Source: Naumovozyma dairenensis CBS 421
Lineage: Eukaryota; Ascomycota; Saccharomycetes; Saccharomycetales; Saccharomycetaceae
Direction: 5' to 3'
Length of the DNA: 64,000 bases
NCBI RefSeq assembly: GCF_000227115.2
Contig: NC_016480.1
Span: 186,001-250,000 of the forward strand
In this document: positions 11,906 to 22,711 of the stretch, one piece after another
Position numbering within the stretch: the stretch's first letter is position 1
Layout of the letters: the number at the start of each line of letters is the position of its first letter
Position numbers and translations under genes: made by a program
Notes under the pieces: model-generated
The model's database searches: none
Told to the model about the DNA's origin: nothing
What the model saw: the letters and a program-made list of their open reading frames with translations, nothing else

Positions 11906-14234
11906 GGTGTGCTGATGGTTAATGGTTGACTACGATATGTGTAACGATTTCTTGAGGAGGTTTTTGTCAGTCTTTTGAAGTAATAAAGTATAGCAATAAT
12001 GGTATAATTTTCCAAAAAATAGTATGAATGAGTGTTCTTTATATTTTTTCACTCTTTAGGGACGAGACGGACAGGCAAGTGTGACAGCTTTTTAATGTGC
12101 GGTGGAAAAAGGAAAAACCGGACAGGGCCTTTACTTGCGGGTGCGGGTGTTTCTGAGGAAGGGAAAGGGAATTACACACCAAAATTGGATAGATGACTGT
12201 TTATGGATGTGGATGTCGATGTGATTGTGGTTGTGGATATATATGATATGAAATCCTAATGGAAAGAGTAAGAAGAAGAAAAAGAGAAGCAATGGATAAA
12301 CAGAAAAGTATGCAGGGTTTATATAGGTGTCTTTTTTATAGTTATTTTATTGTTAACGGCTGTGAAGAAACTAATATGTATACGCAATCTCCAATTTCTT
12401 TAAAATCCTTAGAAAAGAAACCGGGCGCACACATATGTAAAGTGGTAATTGATTTGCCCGGTTTCTGATGAATTGAATAAAGGTGGTGTGACACACGGAC
12501 AGAGTCAAGTACGGGTTTCTTTGACCTGTCGCACAGGAAGCCTGCCATAATAACCTATTTATGCATAATAGATATGAAGGGATATACAGAGACAAGAAAA
12601 TACATCAAGGGCAGGAATAGCGGAACAAACTAATGCTATAGGCGATACAGTAACAAACAACGCTTGTCATGAGTGCTCTATGTTTAACCCAGCCCCACTC
12701 TTCTGTTCACACTAACAAGAACATAATATCAGCCAAAAGTAGGGATTGACAAAAGATCATGTTCTTCTTAGCATAAGCTATCCAAAGTTATACTTCTATA
12801 GCCCTGTTCTATTTAATTGGTAATAATAACACAATCTTATTTCATCTTTCTACGTAGTTGTCGTAATTTTTCGCTTCCTTTCTTTTTTCCCTTACTGTCG
12901 TCCGCGTCACTGCCCGCGTCGCTTTGCCTGTCTCTGTCGCTGTCACCTGAACCTGGCTCCACTGAAAAAAAAAAAAAAAATATAATTAGCTGGCGCAATA
13001 AAGGAAAAGGGGAAGAAGAAAAATTAATACGCACGTACAAACGAGGGCAATGTACAGAAAAATTCACAGGAAAAGAGAACTCCAGATTCCAAAAATTCGG
13101 CTACGCTCTTGAATTAAATGTCAGCTTCCTGTTTTTTTCTACGTACATGTAGCTACGACAAAAACGGAATTACTACATAATTGAACTTCCTCTTTTTTCT
13201 CTTATTGTTCATTGGCTCGAATTTTCAGTTGTAATTTAGAGAAAGACAAGAGTAAGCCAGGACATCCTATGTCAGAAAAAATATATATAGAATACTGTTT
13301 GACATAGTCTTGATTCTTACTCCTCCCACTTTAATTATTTCTACAAATGCGTCTTTTTTACTTCATTTTACAAACAATCAATATATGACAAGAATAAAAT
13401 TTTGAGCTATCTACCTGCTATGTAAAAACAAAATAGCTTAAGATGAGTGAAAACACGTATAGATTTAGGTAACAAACTTGTCAAAGAACCCTTTTTCAAG
13501 TGTAACTAGACAGATGTTGTTCTTAGCTCAAATAGTATCTTGTATTTTACGATAATATTCGAAAGAGAATCATTCATGCTCCTTTTATTTTACATTTTCG
13601 AAGACTTTCCTTTCTCGCTCGCGCGCCAAACTGTGTCACAGACTACATCAAATCACTTCGCGTCACAGTATTCCATTAATCAGACTTTTTCGACACACAA
13701 TAATAACCACCCCACATATGTAAAAAACCTTCAGAGTAATAATATTTTCTTATAGAAGTCATGTGTATGGCAGTAGCCTTGGAAAAATAATAGGCTAATA
13801 GATTTGAAGATAAAAAAAAACTCCACTGCAGTTAATAGAAAAATTCAGCAACAGGCAATTTCGAGAAACGTTTTTAAAAAGGCACCTATTAAAAAACTAT
13901 TGTATTCTATCACATAGAATCATGTCAGGGTTTTAACTTCTTTCAAAAAAAGAAGCTCACTTGGGCCTGACTTCTTTTAAATTCTGGGTGACAGGATATT
14001 TATATAACCCTACGCTCCGAAGCAGTAGTTCATATATAGTTATAGGTGTCCCATCTGAACGAAATATTTAATTGACTACAGTACTGTCATAAGAGTGATT
14101 TATTGTCCTTCTTAATGTTTAAAAAAGGTCAGTTTTTGGGGAAGTAAATGAAAACATGTGTAAATAATTATAACAGGAAAAACGAAATTTTTTAGAACTC
14201 CAGGCAATTAATATATTATGTCCAGCTTCATGGT
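11906..14234. other. Long gene-free region upstream of TNA1
   Basis: About 2.3 kb without a supportable gene. The first part is the TNA1 promoter. Short open frames here have no family motifs and are dominated by low-complexity sequence, such as the Ser/Leu-rich frame around 12,820-13,150. I see no RNA gene. The following 600 bp are repeat-derived. Confidence 0.45.
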
Positions 14235-14859
14235 TTTTATTGGAATATATGGTACATATATGTTGATTTGCTAAAAGGACATTGATTTACAGACACACAA
14301 TATTGCCGTAACGTATGGTAGATATGCCCAGACGACCAGGAAAAAGAAAATTATCACGATGAGATATCAACGAGAAATAAAATATGTTGGAAATTAGACA
14401 TAACTGTCCTTTGGATCAGTTAAATTGGGAGAAATATGTGTTGCAATGTTACTAACACTTTTTCAAGGTATAACCAGTCGTCCTCTTTTAGCATTTGCCA
14501 AAGAGTACTATACATAACGTATACATATATCTATATATCTCTTATATATTTTATTTTCTCGATGATATCTCATCGTGAAAATATTCCTTTCTCTTGTTGC
14601 CTCGGCATATCTACCGTACATTACGACAATATTGTGTGTCTGTAAATCAATGTCCTTTTAGCAAATCGACATATATGTACCATATATTCCAATAAAATAT
14701 ATAAGAGATATATAGATATATGTACAAGTTATGTATAGTACTCTTTGGCAAATGCTAAAAGAGGACGACTGGTTATACCTTGAAAGTGTTAGTAACATTG
14801 CTACACATATTTCTCCCAATTTAACTGATCCAAAGGACAGTTATGACTTATTTCCAACA
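14235..14859. mobile_element. Nested inverted repeat with LTR-like ends (retrotransposon LTR remnant)
   Basis: Four blocks lie end to end: A (14235-14384), B (14385-14554), reverse complement of A (about 14546-14697) and reverse complement of B (about 14691-14859). B starts TGTTGGAAAT and its inverted copy ends ATTTCCAACA, as Ty LTR termini begin with TGTTGG. Each pair is nearly identical over its length with only scattered mismatches. Neighbouring blocks overlap by about 9 bp of ATATTTTATT. The element ends about 130 bp upstream of tRNA-Val, the usual target zone of Ty1/copia elements. There is no internal gag-pol reading frame. The LTR origin is inference; the repeat structure is directly visible. 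Confidence 0.75.
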
Positions 14860-14988
14860 TTTTTATGACCCATTAGGATTAATCACTAGTTAGGGGAGAG
14901 ATATATTGCAATACGTAGGAAGATCCCGAGATGATTTCTCGTTATTCAACACATTCCAAGATTAAGGTATACAAAACATCAAACATTT

Positions 14989-15061
14989 GTTCTAATAGTG
15001 TAGTGGTTATCACGTTGCCTTTACACGGCAAAGGCCCCGAGTTCAATCCTCGGTTAGAACA
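14989..15061 (+). tRNA. tRNA-Val (anticodon UAC)
   Basis: A full cloverleaf is present without intron: acceptor GTTCTAA pairing with TTAGAAC, D arm GTGTAGTGGTTATCAC, anticodon stem TTGCC/GGCAA with loop TTTACAC (anticodon TAC at 15022-15024), T arm CCGAG-TTCAATC-CTCGG, and discriminator A. The internal promoter B box is GTTCAATCC. A T-run directly follows as Pol III terminator. CCA is not encoded, as in eukaryotes. Confidence 0.97.
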
Positions 15062-15066
15062 ATTAT

Positions 15067-15081
15067 TTTTTGAATTTTTTT
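15067..15081 (+). terminator. Pol III terminator of tRNA-Val
   Basis: Runs of six and eight T residues start a few bases after the tRNA 3' end. Confidence 0.8.
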
Positions 15082-15261
15082 TCTCCGTTTTCAACTTTTT
15101 ATACGGATTTTATACATACACTCTCTATTCAGAACAAAAAATAAAGTCAAGGGTGTTTTTCTTCATAGTTGATCAAAGCATATTTTTTTATTGATAATAC
15201 TCATTAGATAAGGATCAACTGTTTTGCTTGTTTCGACATCAGTTTTTGATATCAAAGCAAT

Positions 15262-18200
15262 ATGGGTGTTCATTCATTTTGGGATGTAGTTGCAAGAACG
15301 TCAAAACCAGTACGTCTCGAATCTCTTCAAGACAAAAAGATGGCAATCGATGCCTCTATCTGGATATACCAATTTTTAAAGGCTGTTAGAGATGAAAATG
15401 GGAATAAAGTCAAAAATTCTCACATTACTGGGTTTTTCAGAAGAATTTGTAAATTATTATATTTTGGTATAAAACCTGTATTTGTATTTGACGGTGGTGT
15501 TCCCGTTTTGAAAAGAGAAACCATTAGACAAAGAAGGGAAATTAGACAAGGTAAGAGAGATGATGCTTCAAGGACAGCTAAGAAAATATTAGCTTTACAG
15601 TTGTTACAGAAAAATAATGGCACTCAAGATGGACAAACATCTCCTGGGAAGAAGAAAAATGAATCTACTAAAACTACTAAAAATACTACTTTGTTTAAAC
15701 CAGATGATGATTGGGATTTACCTGAAATAGAAGGATTTAAGTATGATTTAAGTGATCAAAGAGTCAATACTGCTAAGAAATTTGAAAATGTTATTAGTAA
15801 TATGGATGATGAACTAGATACTATTGATTTGGATTCTATTAATCCTGCATCAAAAGAATTTGAAGAATTGCCAAAATCCACTCAATATATGGTTTTATCC
15901 ACTTTAAGGTTAAGATCAAGATTAAGGATGGGTTATACAAAGGAACAGTTGGAAGATATATTCCCAAATAGTTTGGATTTCTCCAAATTCCAAATTAATA
16001 TGGTGAAAAGAAGGAATTTTTATACTCAGAAATTGATGAATGTAACAGGACTTCACGATAGTGGTGCCTCAAAATTGAATGATGAAGTTATCAATAGAAT
16101 ATCAGGGCAATTACATAAAGAATATAAATTACAGAAGACAGAAAATGGTTGGGCCCTAGGGCTAGGTGAAATGGATGGATCTGAAGTTCAGAAAGCTATT
16201 ATATTGGATAAACCTAGTAATAATACAAATACTGAAGTCCATACTCAGGTAAATGACACACATACAAAAAGTAAAAGTTCGGTACCGCAAGAGGTTAAAA
16301 CTGAAGATGAAGATGAAGAAGACGAGTTCGACTGGGAAGACGTAGATTTGAAAGCAAATAAGGAAAAAGAAGTGGAAGATTTTTCGCTAAGCGCAGCAAG
16401 ATTACCAAAACTAGATGAAGTTCGACAAGCTGTAGGCAGCCAGTCATTCTTAGATACAAGACCAAATCAAGTATCACCGCTTAAAAAATCACAACGTTCC
16501 ATAATACGGCATGTCGATATCAACGACGAGAGTGATCATAGTGATAATGATGAAGATTATTTAGATCAAATTGAGGAAATAGAAATGATGGAAGCGTATC
16601 AAAAATCTCTTCTAGATGCCCGTACCATGAAGGCAAAAAAAACAAATAAAATCGAGGACTCCGAAAAGGAGAACATTGCTGAGCAGCAAACGAAACAATT
16701 CCTCGCAACATTACCTGATGAGATTTTGAGTAAAGAAAAAACGGTGACATCGAAATCAATTAATAATGTTTCTTCGACGATTACAAATGATGTTAAAGTT
16801 TTGCCACCCGTTGTTCCCCAAATCAACAGCAATGCTACACATCCTAATTTAACTGAAACAGAACAAAATCTAAATTTCATTGTGGGAAAGATTCCCAATA
16901 GTTCCTTCCTTTTCCAGTCACCCACTAGAGAAATAATTAACGAAGTAGATGAGTCTGTTTCTGAAAAAGAAGAAGAAAAGAAATTACCTCCACCCGAAGT
17001 TCCAGCTTGGTTTCAAACAGTTTCAAATGTTGAAGCGACCAATCCATTTACAACATCGAATTTTGTTCAAGATAAGAAAATTGCTGACTTAAATTCTAAC
17101 GAGAAAAATAACAATAACGCAGATGGTGATTTCAAATTAGTTTCAGGGTTTGATGCAGAAGATCTATTAGAGGTACAACAGAATTCAGCTCCACTAATTG
17201 AAGATGACACACTTATCGAAGAAGTACAACCAACGACAAATATAGAGACGAAAGAAGATAGTGCAGAGAATAATGACATTGGAGAGAGTACCACCGAAAA
17301 ACCGCAAAAAAGGAAGCCATTAATCTTCAATTATGATTTCTCAGATGAAGAGGAAGAAAATCTTACTGAGAATATTAGGAAAGAACAACAAGAGTTTGAA
17401 GCCTTTAAAGACCTAACATTATTGAACGGCAAAGCGTCAGGGTCCACTAGTAGTCTAATTGATAAAGCTTTCATGGAAGATGAACTATACGAGCAGCAAA
17501 TGAAAGATAAAAGAGATTCTGATGAAGTTACACCAGATATGGTTCAAGATGTTCAAGACTTGCTTTCAAGATTTGGTATTCCCTTCATTGTCGCACCTAT
17601 GGAAGCAGAAGCCCAATGTGCTGAGTTGTTACATTTGAACTTAGTTGATGGAATAGTAACTGATGATAGTGATGTATTTCTTTTCGGGGGATCAAAAGTC
17701 TATAAGAATATGTTCCATGAGAAAAACTATGTGGAATTTTATGACAGTGCATCAATCCTTAGAAATATAGGGCTGGACCGTATAAATATGATTGAAATGG
17801 CACAGCTATTGGGTAGTGATTACACAAATGGTGTTAAAGGTATGGGACCTGTTTCAAGTTTAGAGATAATTGCAGAATTTGGTAACTTGAGAAAATTCAA
17901 AGAATGGTATGAGGAGGGACAATTTAACGAAAAAAAACAAGAAAATGAATCTAAATTTGAAAAAGATCTTAGGAAAAGATTAGTGAAAAATGAAATAGTT
18001 TTCGATTCTAATTTCCCCAGTGAATTAGTTAAAGATGCGTATTTAAATCCGGAAGTTGACCATGATAAAACAAAATTTATATGGAACTTCCCAGATCTGG
18101 ATTTATTAAGAGAATTCCTCAAAAGGAAAATTGGGTGGCCGCAAGAGAAATCGGACGAGGTTTTAATCCCACTAATCCAGGATATCAATAAACGTAAAAA

Positions 18201-18327
18201 GCAAGGGAAACAAAGGAGTATCTCGGACTTCTTCCCAAGTGAATATTTGGAAGGAAGTAATGCTATGAACATGAGTAAAAGATTAGCCACAGCTGCAGGA
18301 AAGATGAAGAAAAGAAGGATGGAGTAG
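15262..18327 (+). CDS. RAD2: Nucleotide excision repair 3' incision endonuclease
   Basis: A 1021-aa XPG/Rad2 nuclease, against 1031 aa in S. cerevisiae. The N region begins MGVHSFWDVV and holds MAIDASIWIYQFL and the metal ligand in PVFVFDGGVP (near 75). A long acidic spacer (about 110-740) contains KRKPLIFNYDFSDEEEE. The I region is near 765-820 (APMEAEAQCAEL, DGIVTDDSDVFLFGG), followed by the helix-hairpin-helix LLGSDYTNGVKGMGP. A PIP-box for PCNA, QRSISDFF, is at residues 984-991. Rad2 cuts the damaged strand 3' of the lesion and also acts with TFIIH in transcription. Position matches YGR258C. Confidence 0.97.
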   Translation: MGVHSFWDVVARTSKPVRLESLQDKKMAIDASIWIYQFLKAVRDENGNKVKNSHITGFFRRICKLLYFGIKPVFVFDGGVPVLKRETIRQRREIRQGKRDDASRTAKKILALQLLQKNNGTQDGQTSPGKKKNESTKTTKNTTLFKPDDDWDLPEIEGFKYDLSDQRVNTAKKFENVISNMDDELDTIDLDSINPASKEFEELPKSTQYMVLSTLRLRSRLRMGYTKEQLEDIFPNSLDFSKFQINMVKRRNFYTQKLMNVTGLHDSGASKLNDEVINRISGQLHKEYKLQKTENGWALGLGEMDGSEVQKAIILDKPSNNTNTEVHTQVNDTHTKSKSSVPQEVKTEDEDEEDEFDWEDVDLKANKEKEVEDFSLSAARLPKLDEVRQAVGSQSFLDTRPNQVSPLKKSQRSIIRHVDINDESDHSDNDEDYLDQIEEIEMMEAYQKSLLDARTMKAKKTNKIEDSEKENIAEQQTKQFLATLPDEILSKEKTVTSKSINNVSSTITNDVKVLPPVVPQINSNATHPNLTETEQNLNFIVGKIPNSSFLFQSPTREIINEVDESVSEKEEEKKLPPPEVPAWFQTVSNVEATNPFTTSNFVQDKKIADLNSNEKNNNNADGDFKLVSGFDAEDLLEVQQNSAPLIEDDTLIEEVQPTTNIETKEDSAENNDIGESTTEKPQKRKPLIFNYDFSDEEEENLTENIRKEQQEFEAFKDLTLLNGKASGSTSSLIDKAFMEDELYEQQMKDKRDSDEVTPDMVQDVQDLLSRFGIPFIVAPMEAEAQCAELLHLNLVDGIVTDDSDVFLFGGSKVYKNMFHEKNYVEFYDSASILRNIGLDRINMIEMAQLLGSDYTNGVKGMGPVSSLEIIAEFGNLRKFKEWYEEGQFNEKKQENESKFEKDLRKRLVKNEIVFDSNFPSELVKDAYLNPEVDHDKTKFIWNFPDLDLLREFLKRKIGWPQEKSDEVLIPLIQDINKRKKQGKQRSISDFFPSEYLEGSNAMNMSKRLATAAGKMKKRRME

Positions 18328-18435
18328 AAACCCATATCTCTAACCATTAGTGATATATCAAAGACATTATAAAGAAATAGTGTAAGTACATATTCTTTTT
18401 ATAGATATTCAGCATTGAAAACAAAGTTACTTTAT

Positions 18436-18582
18436 ATGTTCTCTATCGAATTAGGTATTATTCAATATGTTAAACCTGAAAATGTTCAGACGCGAAAATC
18501 AGACGTCGCATTTTTATATGTTTTGCCTTTAGTCATCGCCGCATTAATAATAGTCGATGGACAAACGGCACCTTTATTTTAA
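18436..18582 (+). CDS. Possible small membrane protein (48 codons), unproven
   Basis: An ATG-started frame of 48 codons sits in the gap between RAD2 and MTM1. It has one hydrophobic stretch (AFLYVLPLVIAALIIV) flanked by charged residues. I do not recognise it. The length is compatible with a real small ORF, but an open frame of this size is only mildly unlikely by chance. It may instead be part of the RAD2 3' UTR. Confidence 0.2.
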   Translation: MFSIELGIIQYVKPENVQTRKSDVAFLYVLPLVIAALIIVDGQTAPLF

Positions 18583-18718
18583 CTGAGCATGATTTGATAA
18601 GAACAGGAAGATTTATAGAACAAACCTTTTAAAGGTATTCATGTCTCTTCCTTCCATTTCATGGATATTTTGACACTAACCAACCAAGCAGCTATTGACA
18701 AGAATATGCCCATTAGTT

Positions 18719-19837
18719 ATGAGTAATAATGCAAAAGATGAGTTGACTTTACAACAACGAATGTTAAGTGCTTGTTCAGGTTCTCTATTAACTTCGTTGA
18801 CATTAACACCGATGGATGTAGTTAGAATTAGATTGCAACAACAAGAACTATTACCAGATTGTTCCTGTGGACCCATAGAGAAAGTTATAACAGCATCTGT
18901 CAGTAAACAGAAACTAAAGACAGATTTATCCACAGTCCAAGCAAAGTTGGTAGCACCGATAATAAACAAGAATAAATTGTTTTGGGAAAGTCCATGCTTT
19001 CAACAACTTAATTGTAAAAACTCGTCGGTACGGTTTAATAGTACTTGGGAAGCCTTTACAAAGATATCAAAACTAGAAGGGATTACTACATTATGGAGAG
19101 GAATTTCAATTAACCTTCTCATGGCAGTTCCTGCTAATATTGTCTATTTTACTGGTTATGAATACATGCGAGATAATTCACCTATATCTAAAAGTTTTCC
19201 TAACTTTAATCCACTACTCTGTGGGGCGTTTGCAAGAATAGTAGCAGCTACTGTAGTGGCTCCTTTGGAACTAACAAAGACTAAATTACAAAGTATACCG
19301 AGGTCGTCGAAATCTACAAGTTCATGGATGCTAATAAGAGAATTGCTAAAGGAAACGAGGCAAGAAATGAAAGTTAATGGTATTTATAGAGCTCTTTTTA
19401 AAGGTTTAGAAATAACATTATGGAGAGATGTCCCGTTTAGTGCAATATATTGGGGATCTTACGAATTTTGTAAGAATCATTTTTGGATAGATACAGATCC
19501 TTCTTTAAATGTAAATTGGATCCAGTTTATAAACAGTTTTGTCAGCGGTTCTGTGAGTGGTACTCTTGCTGCCATTTTCACACACCCGTTTGATGTAGGC
19601 AAAACAAGATGGCAAATATCATTTTTTAATGCACCGGATAAAGCACTGGTAACAAGTAGTAAGAACAATAAAGCAGTAGTTTCGAAAAATATGTTTAAGT
19701 TCCTGGGGAATATATGGAAAACTGAAGGTGCAGGCGCGCTATATGTGGGGTTATTACCGAGAATTATCAAGATCGCACCCAGTTGTGCAATAATGATCTC
19801 TAGTTATGAGATCTCAAAGAAAATATTCAATTCATAG
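18719..19837 (+). CDS. MTM1: Mitochondrial carrier family protein Mtm1
   Basis: A 372-aa mitochondrial carrier, against 366 aa in S. cerevisiae. Three carrier repeats are marked by PMDVVRIRLQ, PLELTKTKLQ and PFDVGKTRWQ. The cysteine cluster PDCSCG in the first matrix loop and the segment ELCKEx-like YWGSYEFCKNHFW are typical of this member. Mtm1 lies in the inner membrane and is needed for manganese loading of Sod2; later work links it to pyridoxal phosphate supply. The start is taken at ATG 18719 (MSNNAKDELTLQQRM), which matches the family N terminus, rather than an upstream in-frame TTG. Order matches YGR257C. Confidence 0.95.
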   Translation: MSNNAKDELTLQQRMLSACSGSLLTSLTLTPMDVVRIRLQQQELLPDCSCGPIEKVITASVSKQKLKTDLSTVQAKLVAPIINKNKLFWESPCFQQLNCKNSSVRFNSTWEAFTKISKLEGITTLWRGISINLLMAVPANIVYFTGYEYMRDNSPISKSFPNFNPLLCGAFARIVAATVVAPLELTKTKLQSIPRSSKSTSSWMLIRELLKETRQEMKVNGIYRALFKGLEITLWRDVPFSAIYWGSYEFCKNHFWIDTDPSLNVNWIQFINSFVSGSVSGTLAAIFTHPFDVGKTRWQISFFNAPDKALVTSSKNNKAVVSKNMFKFLGNIWKTEGAGALYVGLLPRIIKIAPSCAIMISSYEISKKIFNS

Positions 19838-20144
19838 ATTGCTACAAGCATCATGAAGCTGGGTCAATAATTCACTTATTGTCGATAGGCAGCATGATTC
19901 AAAACCTGATGAACAAGTAAAATTATTGTGACGAACCATTAAGTTATCCCTGTAAATAATATATGTGAGTGAATATATGTAGCCTGTATCAACCCGTTGA
20001 ATCACGGTGTGGAACATATAAGTTAACAACGTAATAAAATAGCAGATTGGAAAGAGTTTCACTTAATACATAAATACATTCACATAGTGAATCAAAAGTA
20101 TACACTAGTAAGTAAACGTTGGGTAATCATTAAAATACAACGGC

Positions 20145-20285
20145 ATGAATAACAACACTGACACTCGAGAGAACATTGATAACTCTCAGGTAGACGAACA
20201 GAGAGCAATACGACTGCTAGAAGATGCTGATTGTACGTACGTGAACTATGTAGTGTATTCGGAATTCATAATGAATCTAAAATAA
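20145..20285 (+). CDS. Possible 46-codon ORF ending against tRNA-Thr
   Basis: An ATG frame of 46 codons with mixed, acidic composition (DNSQVDEQRAIRLLEDADC) stops seven bases before the tRNA-Thr gene. I do not recognise it. It could be the 5' remnant of a gene broken at a tRNA-associated breakpoint, a short gene, or chance. Confidence 0.2.
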   Translation: MNNNTDTRENIDNSQVDEQRAIRLLEDADCTYVNYVVYSEFIMNLK

Positions 20286-20291
20286 AAAAAA

Positions 20292-20363
20292 TGCCACCTG
20301 CCAGAATTGAACTAGCGACCTCTGCATTACAAGTGCAGCGCTCTACCACTAAGCTAAGGCGGC
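20292..20363 (-). tRNA. tRNA-Thr (anticodon UGU)
   Basis: On the minus strand the sequence folds as acceptor GCCGCCT with AGGTGGC plus discriminator A. The D arm is AGCTTAGTGGTAGAGC, the anticodon stem CTGCA/TGCAG has loop CTTGTAA (anticodon TGT), and the T loop is GTTCAATTC. No intron is present. Downstream (20284-20290) lies a T-run on the minus strand as Pol III terminator. Confidence 0.97.
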
Positions 20364-21974
20364 AAACCTAACATTTTTTCTCTAGCAAGTTTGGTTCTTC
20401 CAACTTCAGACATAAGATTCAATAGTTGTTCTTACTATTGGTAACTGTTAGAGGTTTTATTTGTTTTTTGTCTAGTAGTGATATAGATGTGTTATAAGAT
20501 TTGTTGTTATCTTTTTTGCATCAATTCACGTCTAAGAGTTCATGAACTAAATACTTCGAGGAGCAGTCGACCGCCTTGTTCGCAGTTCCCATTCTAGGAA
20601 CCTAGTACCACTTAGTAACTCGATACCTAATAGCCTACTAGGAAGCATATCCTCCAGTACGACGCACAAGGTTAACTAGAGGTAATCATGGGATCTCTAA
20701 CTGTCAACCCTACCTTGACAGAATGGCTCAATTTGCTTTACAGCTTTTTTGTTTGTGTCTTCCCTCCTGTTGAGTGACGTTTGTCTTTTAATTTTCCATA
20801 AAGATTCTGAATGAGAGCTTCAGTCATATTCAAAGTGGTGTACTTTTATGGCAAAATAAATTGTGTTTTTCATATTTAGTGTCCCACTTTGAAAGATGCA
20901 CTTTACAATTCAAGAACCTTTATTTTAATCCGTCCGACATCTTTTTATAGATCTTGGGTATGCCTTCCGCAATGAATCGTTTAGTATTTTAATGAAAAAA
21001 AACAAATAATGATGTTAGAGGGCAGCCTTCTTTAAGGAAGTCCAAAAAAATATCTTTTGATCGTAGACATGACAGTACCGAAGAAAAGTGGACACTTATA
21101 AGTAACAACTCATGTTTTCAAGCCTCTTTTTTAGTTAACTCCGACAGTTATTGGAAAGAAGTGTCAAAGTAGACCTTTTTCGAACACCACTTCTGTAATT
21201 TTGATATTGAAAAATCTATGATGCTATGTATGTTACATGTAATTTACTTCTTATTGATAGTTCAGAGTTATCTATTAATACGTTCAGGTAAAATATATAT
21301 AAATCTAGTATAATACGTTTGGTTATATAATAAGCAGCTAGGATAACAATAGGATATGGCGAATACCTAAAGAGTTCTAAGATCGGTAACATTCTCTAAA
21401 GTAGCTTCAGTTGCAAAGTTCTCATTAGAAGTTTTTGAAAGGATCGTCAAGCTCGGCGTGTCGCATTATGCAGGCAATACACTTTATTAGGATCCTCGTT
21501 ATACTTGATCAGGGTATAACTAGTATTCAGCTTATACTACCCCATCCTTAAATCTGTTAACTTAGGATTGGTTTAGAGTAACTAAATCAACCTTAAAATG
21601 TACTCTTTTTTGTTTACTTTTGAGTAAAAAAGTTGATACAAAAGTTTGGCAAAGAAAAATTGAAAACAACAAGCTATCTATTGAAGAAAAATAAACAAAA
21701 AGGTAAACGATTATAATTAACGAAAAACAATTAAATTCAGTTCGCAAGCCTGTATTTTTGATGTGTGATAAAGATTGAAGTAAGTCAAGCTTATAATCTG
21801 GTAACCCAAACATCACAAAAAGGGATAAAGCACAACCACCGAAAGGTGAAGTTTTTCTGGGGTTTTGTTACTCTCAAAAGAAATCAACCTATGTCTAGTA
21901 TACGCTAAATAAATTTATTGCTGACGTATCACTTACTTAAATTACTTAGATCTCAGGTACACCAAAAAAAGGGA
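20364..21974. other. 1.6 kb gene-free gap upstream of tRNA-Thr
   Basis: No supportable protein gene. S. cerevisiae has GCN5 to GND2 (YGR252W-YGR256W) in this interval; they are absent here, so this is where those genes were lost or retained only in the sister region. The moderately GC-rich stretch 20,540-20,720 could hide a noncoding RNA, but I could not identify box motifs or a known fold. Confidence 0.4.
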
Positions 21975-22580
21975 TTACTTTCGCCTCTTTTTGTTGCCGT
22001 TGAACAACAACCCGAATGTCTTTTTAGTGGATTTTTGATTTCGCATATCTGCCTCATCATCACTACTGGAATGAGCGTCATTTTTAGCATTAGAAGTGTT
22101 TCTACTTTCTGGCTCTACTGACGTCTTCTTATTTACCGATTCTGCTAGATCTTGTCTGAGTGCCATCTTTTGACCATGCCTCATCTTCCTCTTCAATGCA
22201 ACCATAGCTTTCGTATCATCCTTTGCAATTCTATAAATATCATTTCGTACATCTGTAGGTTCATTACGTTTCTTTTTTTTGGATAAAGAACTAATTTTTT
22301 TATCACTATTAATAAATTCACCAATAGTATGTATATCATCCTTAGACGTTTCGTTATATGCAAAATGTAAACCAGAGCCAATTTGAACGACGGGCAAATT
22401 AAAAAAAGCATTTTTACTATCTTCTAATTCTTTAGCGTCTTCTATTTCCTTACTACGGTCTTTAGTTTCATCTGTACTAGACTCTAACCATGCGGCAACT
22501 TTTGATGATTTATTGCTTAACGCTAACTGGAGTTTAGCCTGTAAATCCAGTTTTTCTTGTATTTCTTGGGCTCTACTCAT
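21975..22580 (-). CDS. NOP19: Nucleolar 90S pre-ribosome factor Nop19
   Basis: A 201-aa basic protein. It starts [17 protein letters not shown], with a helical N terminus, a central [14 protein letters not shown] motif, a KKKKRNEP cluster and a very basic C terminus (GNKKRRK). S. cerevisiae Nop19 (YGR251W, 196 aa) is an SSU processome component required for cleavages at A0, A1 and A2. The ATG at 22580 fits the family start; an in-frame TTG 13 codons upstream is ignored. The promoter has RRPE-like motifs. Confidence 0.9.
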   Translation of the reverse strand: MSRAQEIQEKLDLQAKLQLALSNKSSKVAAWLESSTDETKDRSKEIEDAKELEDSKNAFFNLPVVQIGSGLHFAYNETSKDDIHTIGEFINSDKKISSLSKKKKRNEPTDVRNDIYRIAKDDTKAMVALKRKMRHGQKMALRQDLAESVNKKTSVEPESRNTSNAKNDAHSSSDDEADMRNQKSTKKTFGLLFNGNKKRRK

Positions 22581-22672
22581 CTTCTTATCTAAATTAAGAG
22601 CTTTAAGTTCCAAATACAATGCCTTTGTTCCTTTTGCTTTTCTCTTGCAGGTTTCAACTATTATATAAACTA

Positions 22673-22711
22673 GTGATGAGGTCGAAAAATTTCATTACTT
22701 TAAAAATTTTC
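22673..22711. promoter_or_regulatory. PAC-like and RRPE motifs upstream of NOP19
   Basis: GTGATGAG (one base from the PAC motif GCGATGAG) at 22673-22680 is followed by GAAAAATTTCA at 22684 and the RRPE core AAAAATTTTC at 22702-22711. These lie about 90-130 bp upstream of the NOP19 ATG. The combination marks ribosome-biogenesis genes, with Stb3 binding RRPE and Dot6/Tod6 binding PAC. Confidence 0.65.

Noticed and set aside
12817..13152. Open frame of 111 codons upstream of TNA1
   Set aside because: Low-complexity Ser/Leu and Lys runs on both strands, no ATG context or family motif; reads as simple-sequence DNA.
14235..14859. Full Ty-type retrotransposon
   Set aside because: Only LTR-like blocks are present; there is no gag or pol coding sequence or primer-binding site.
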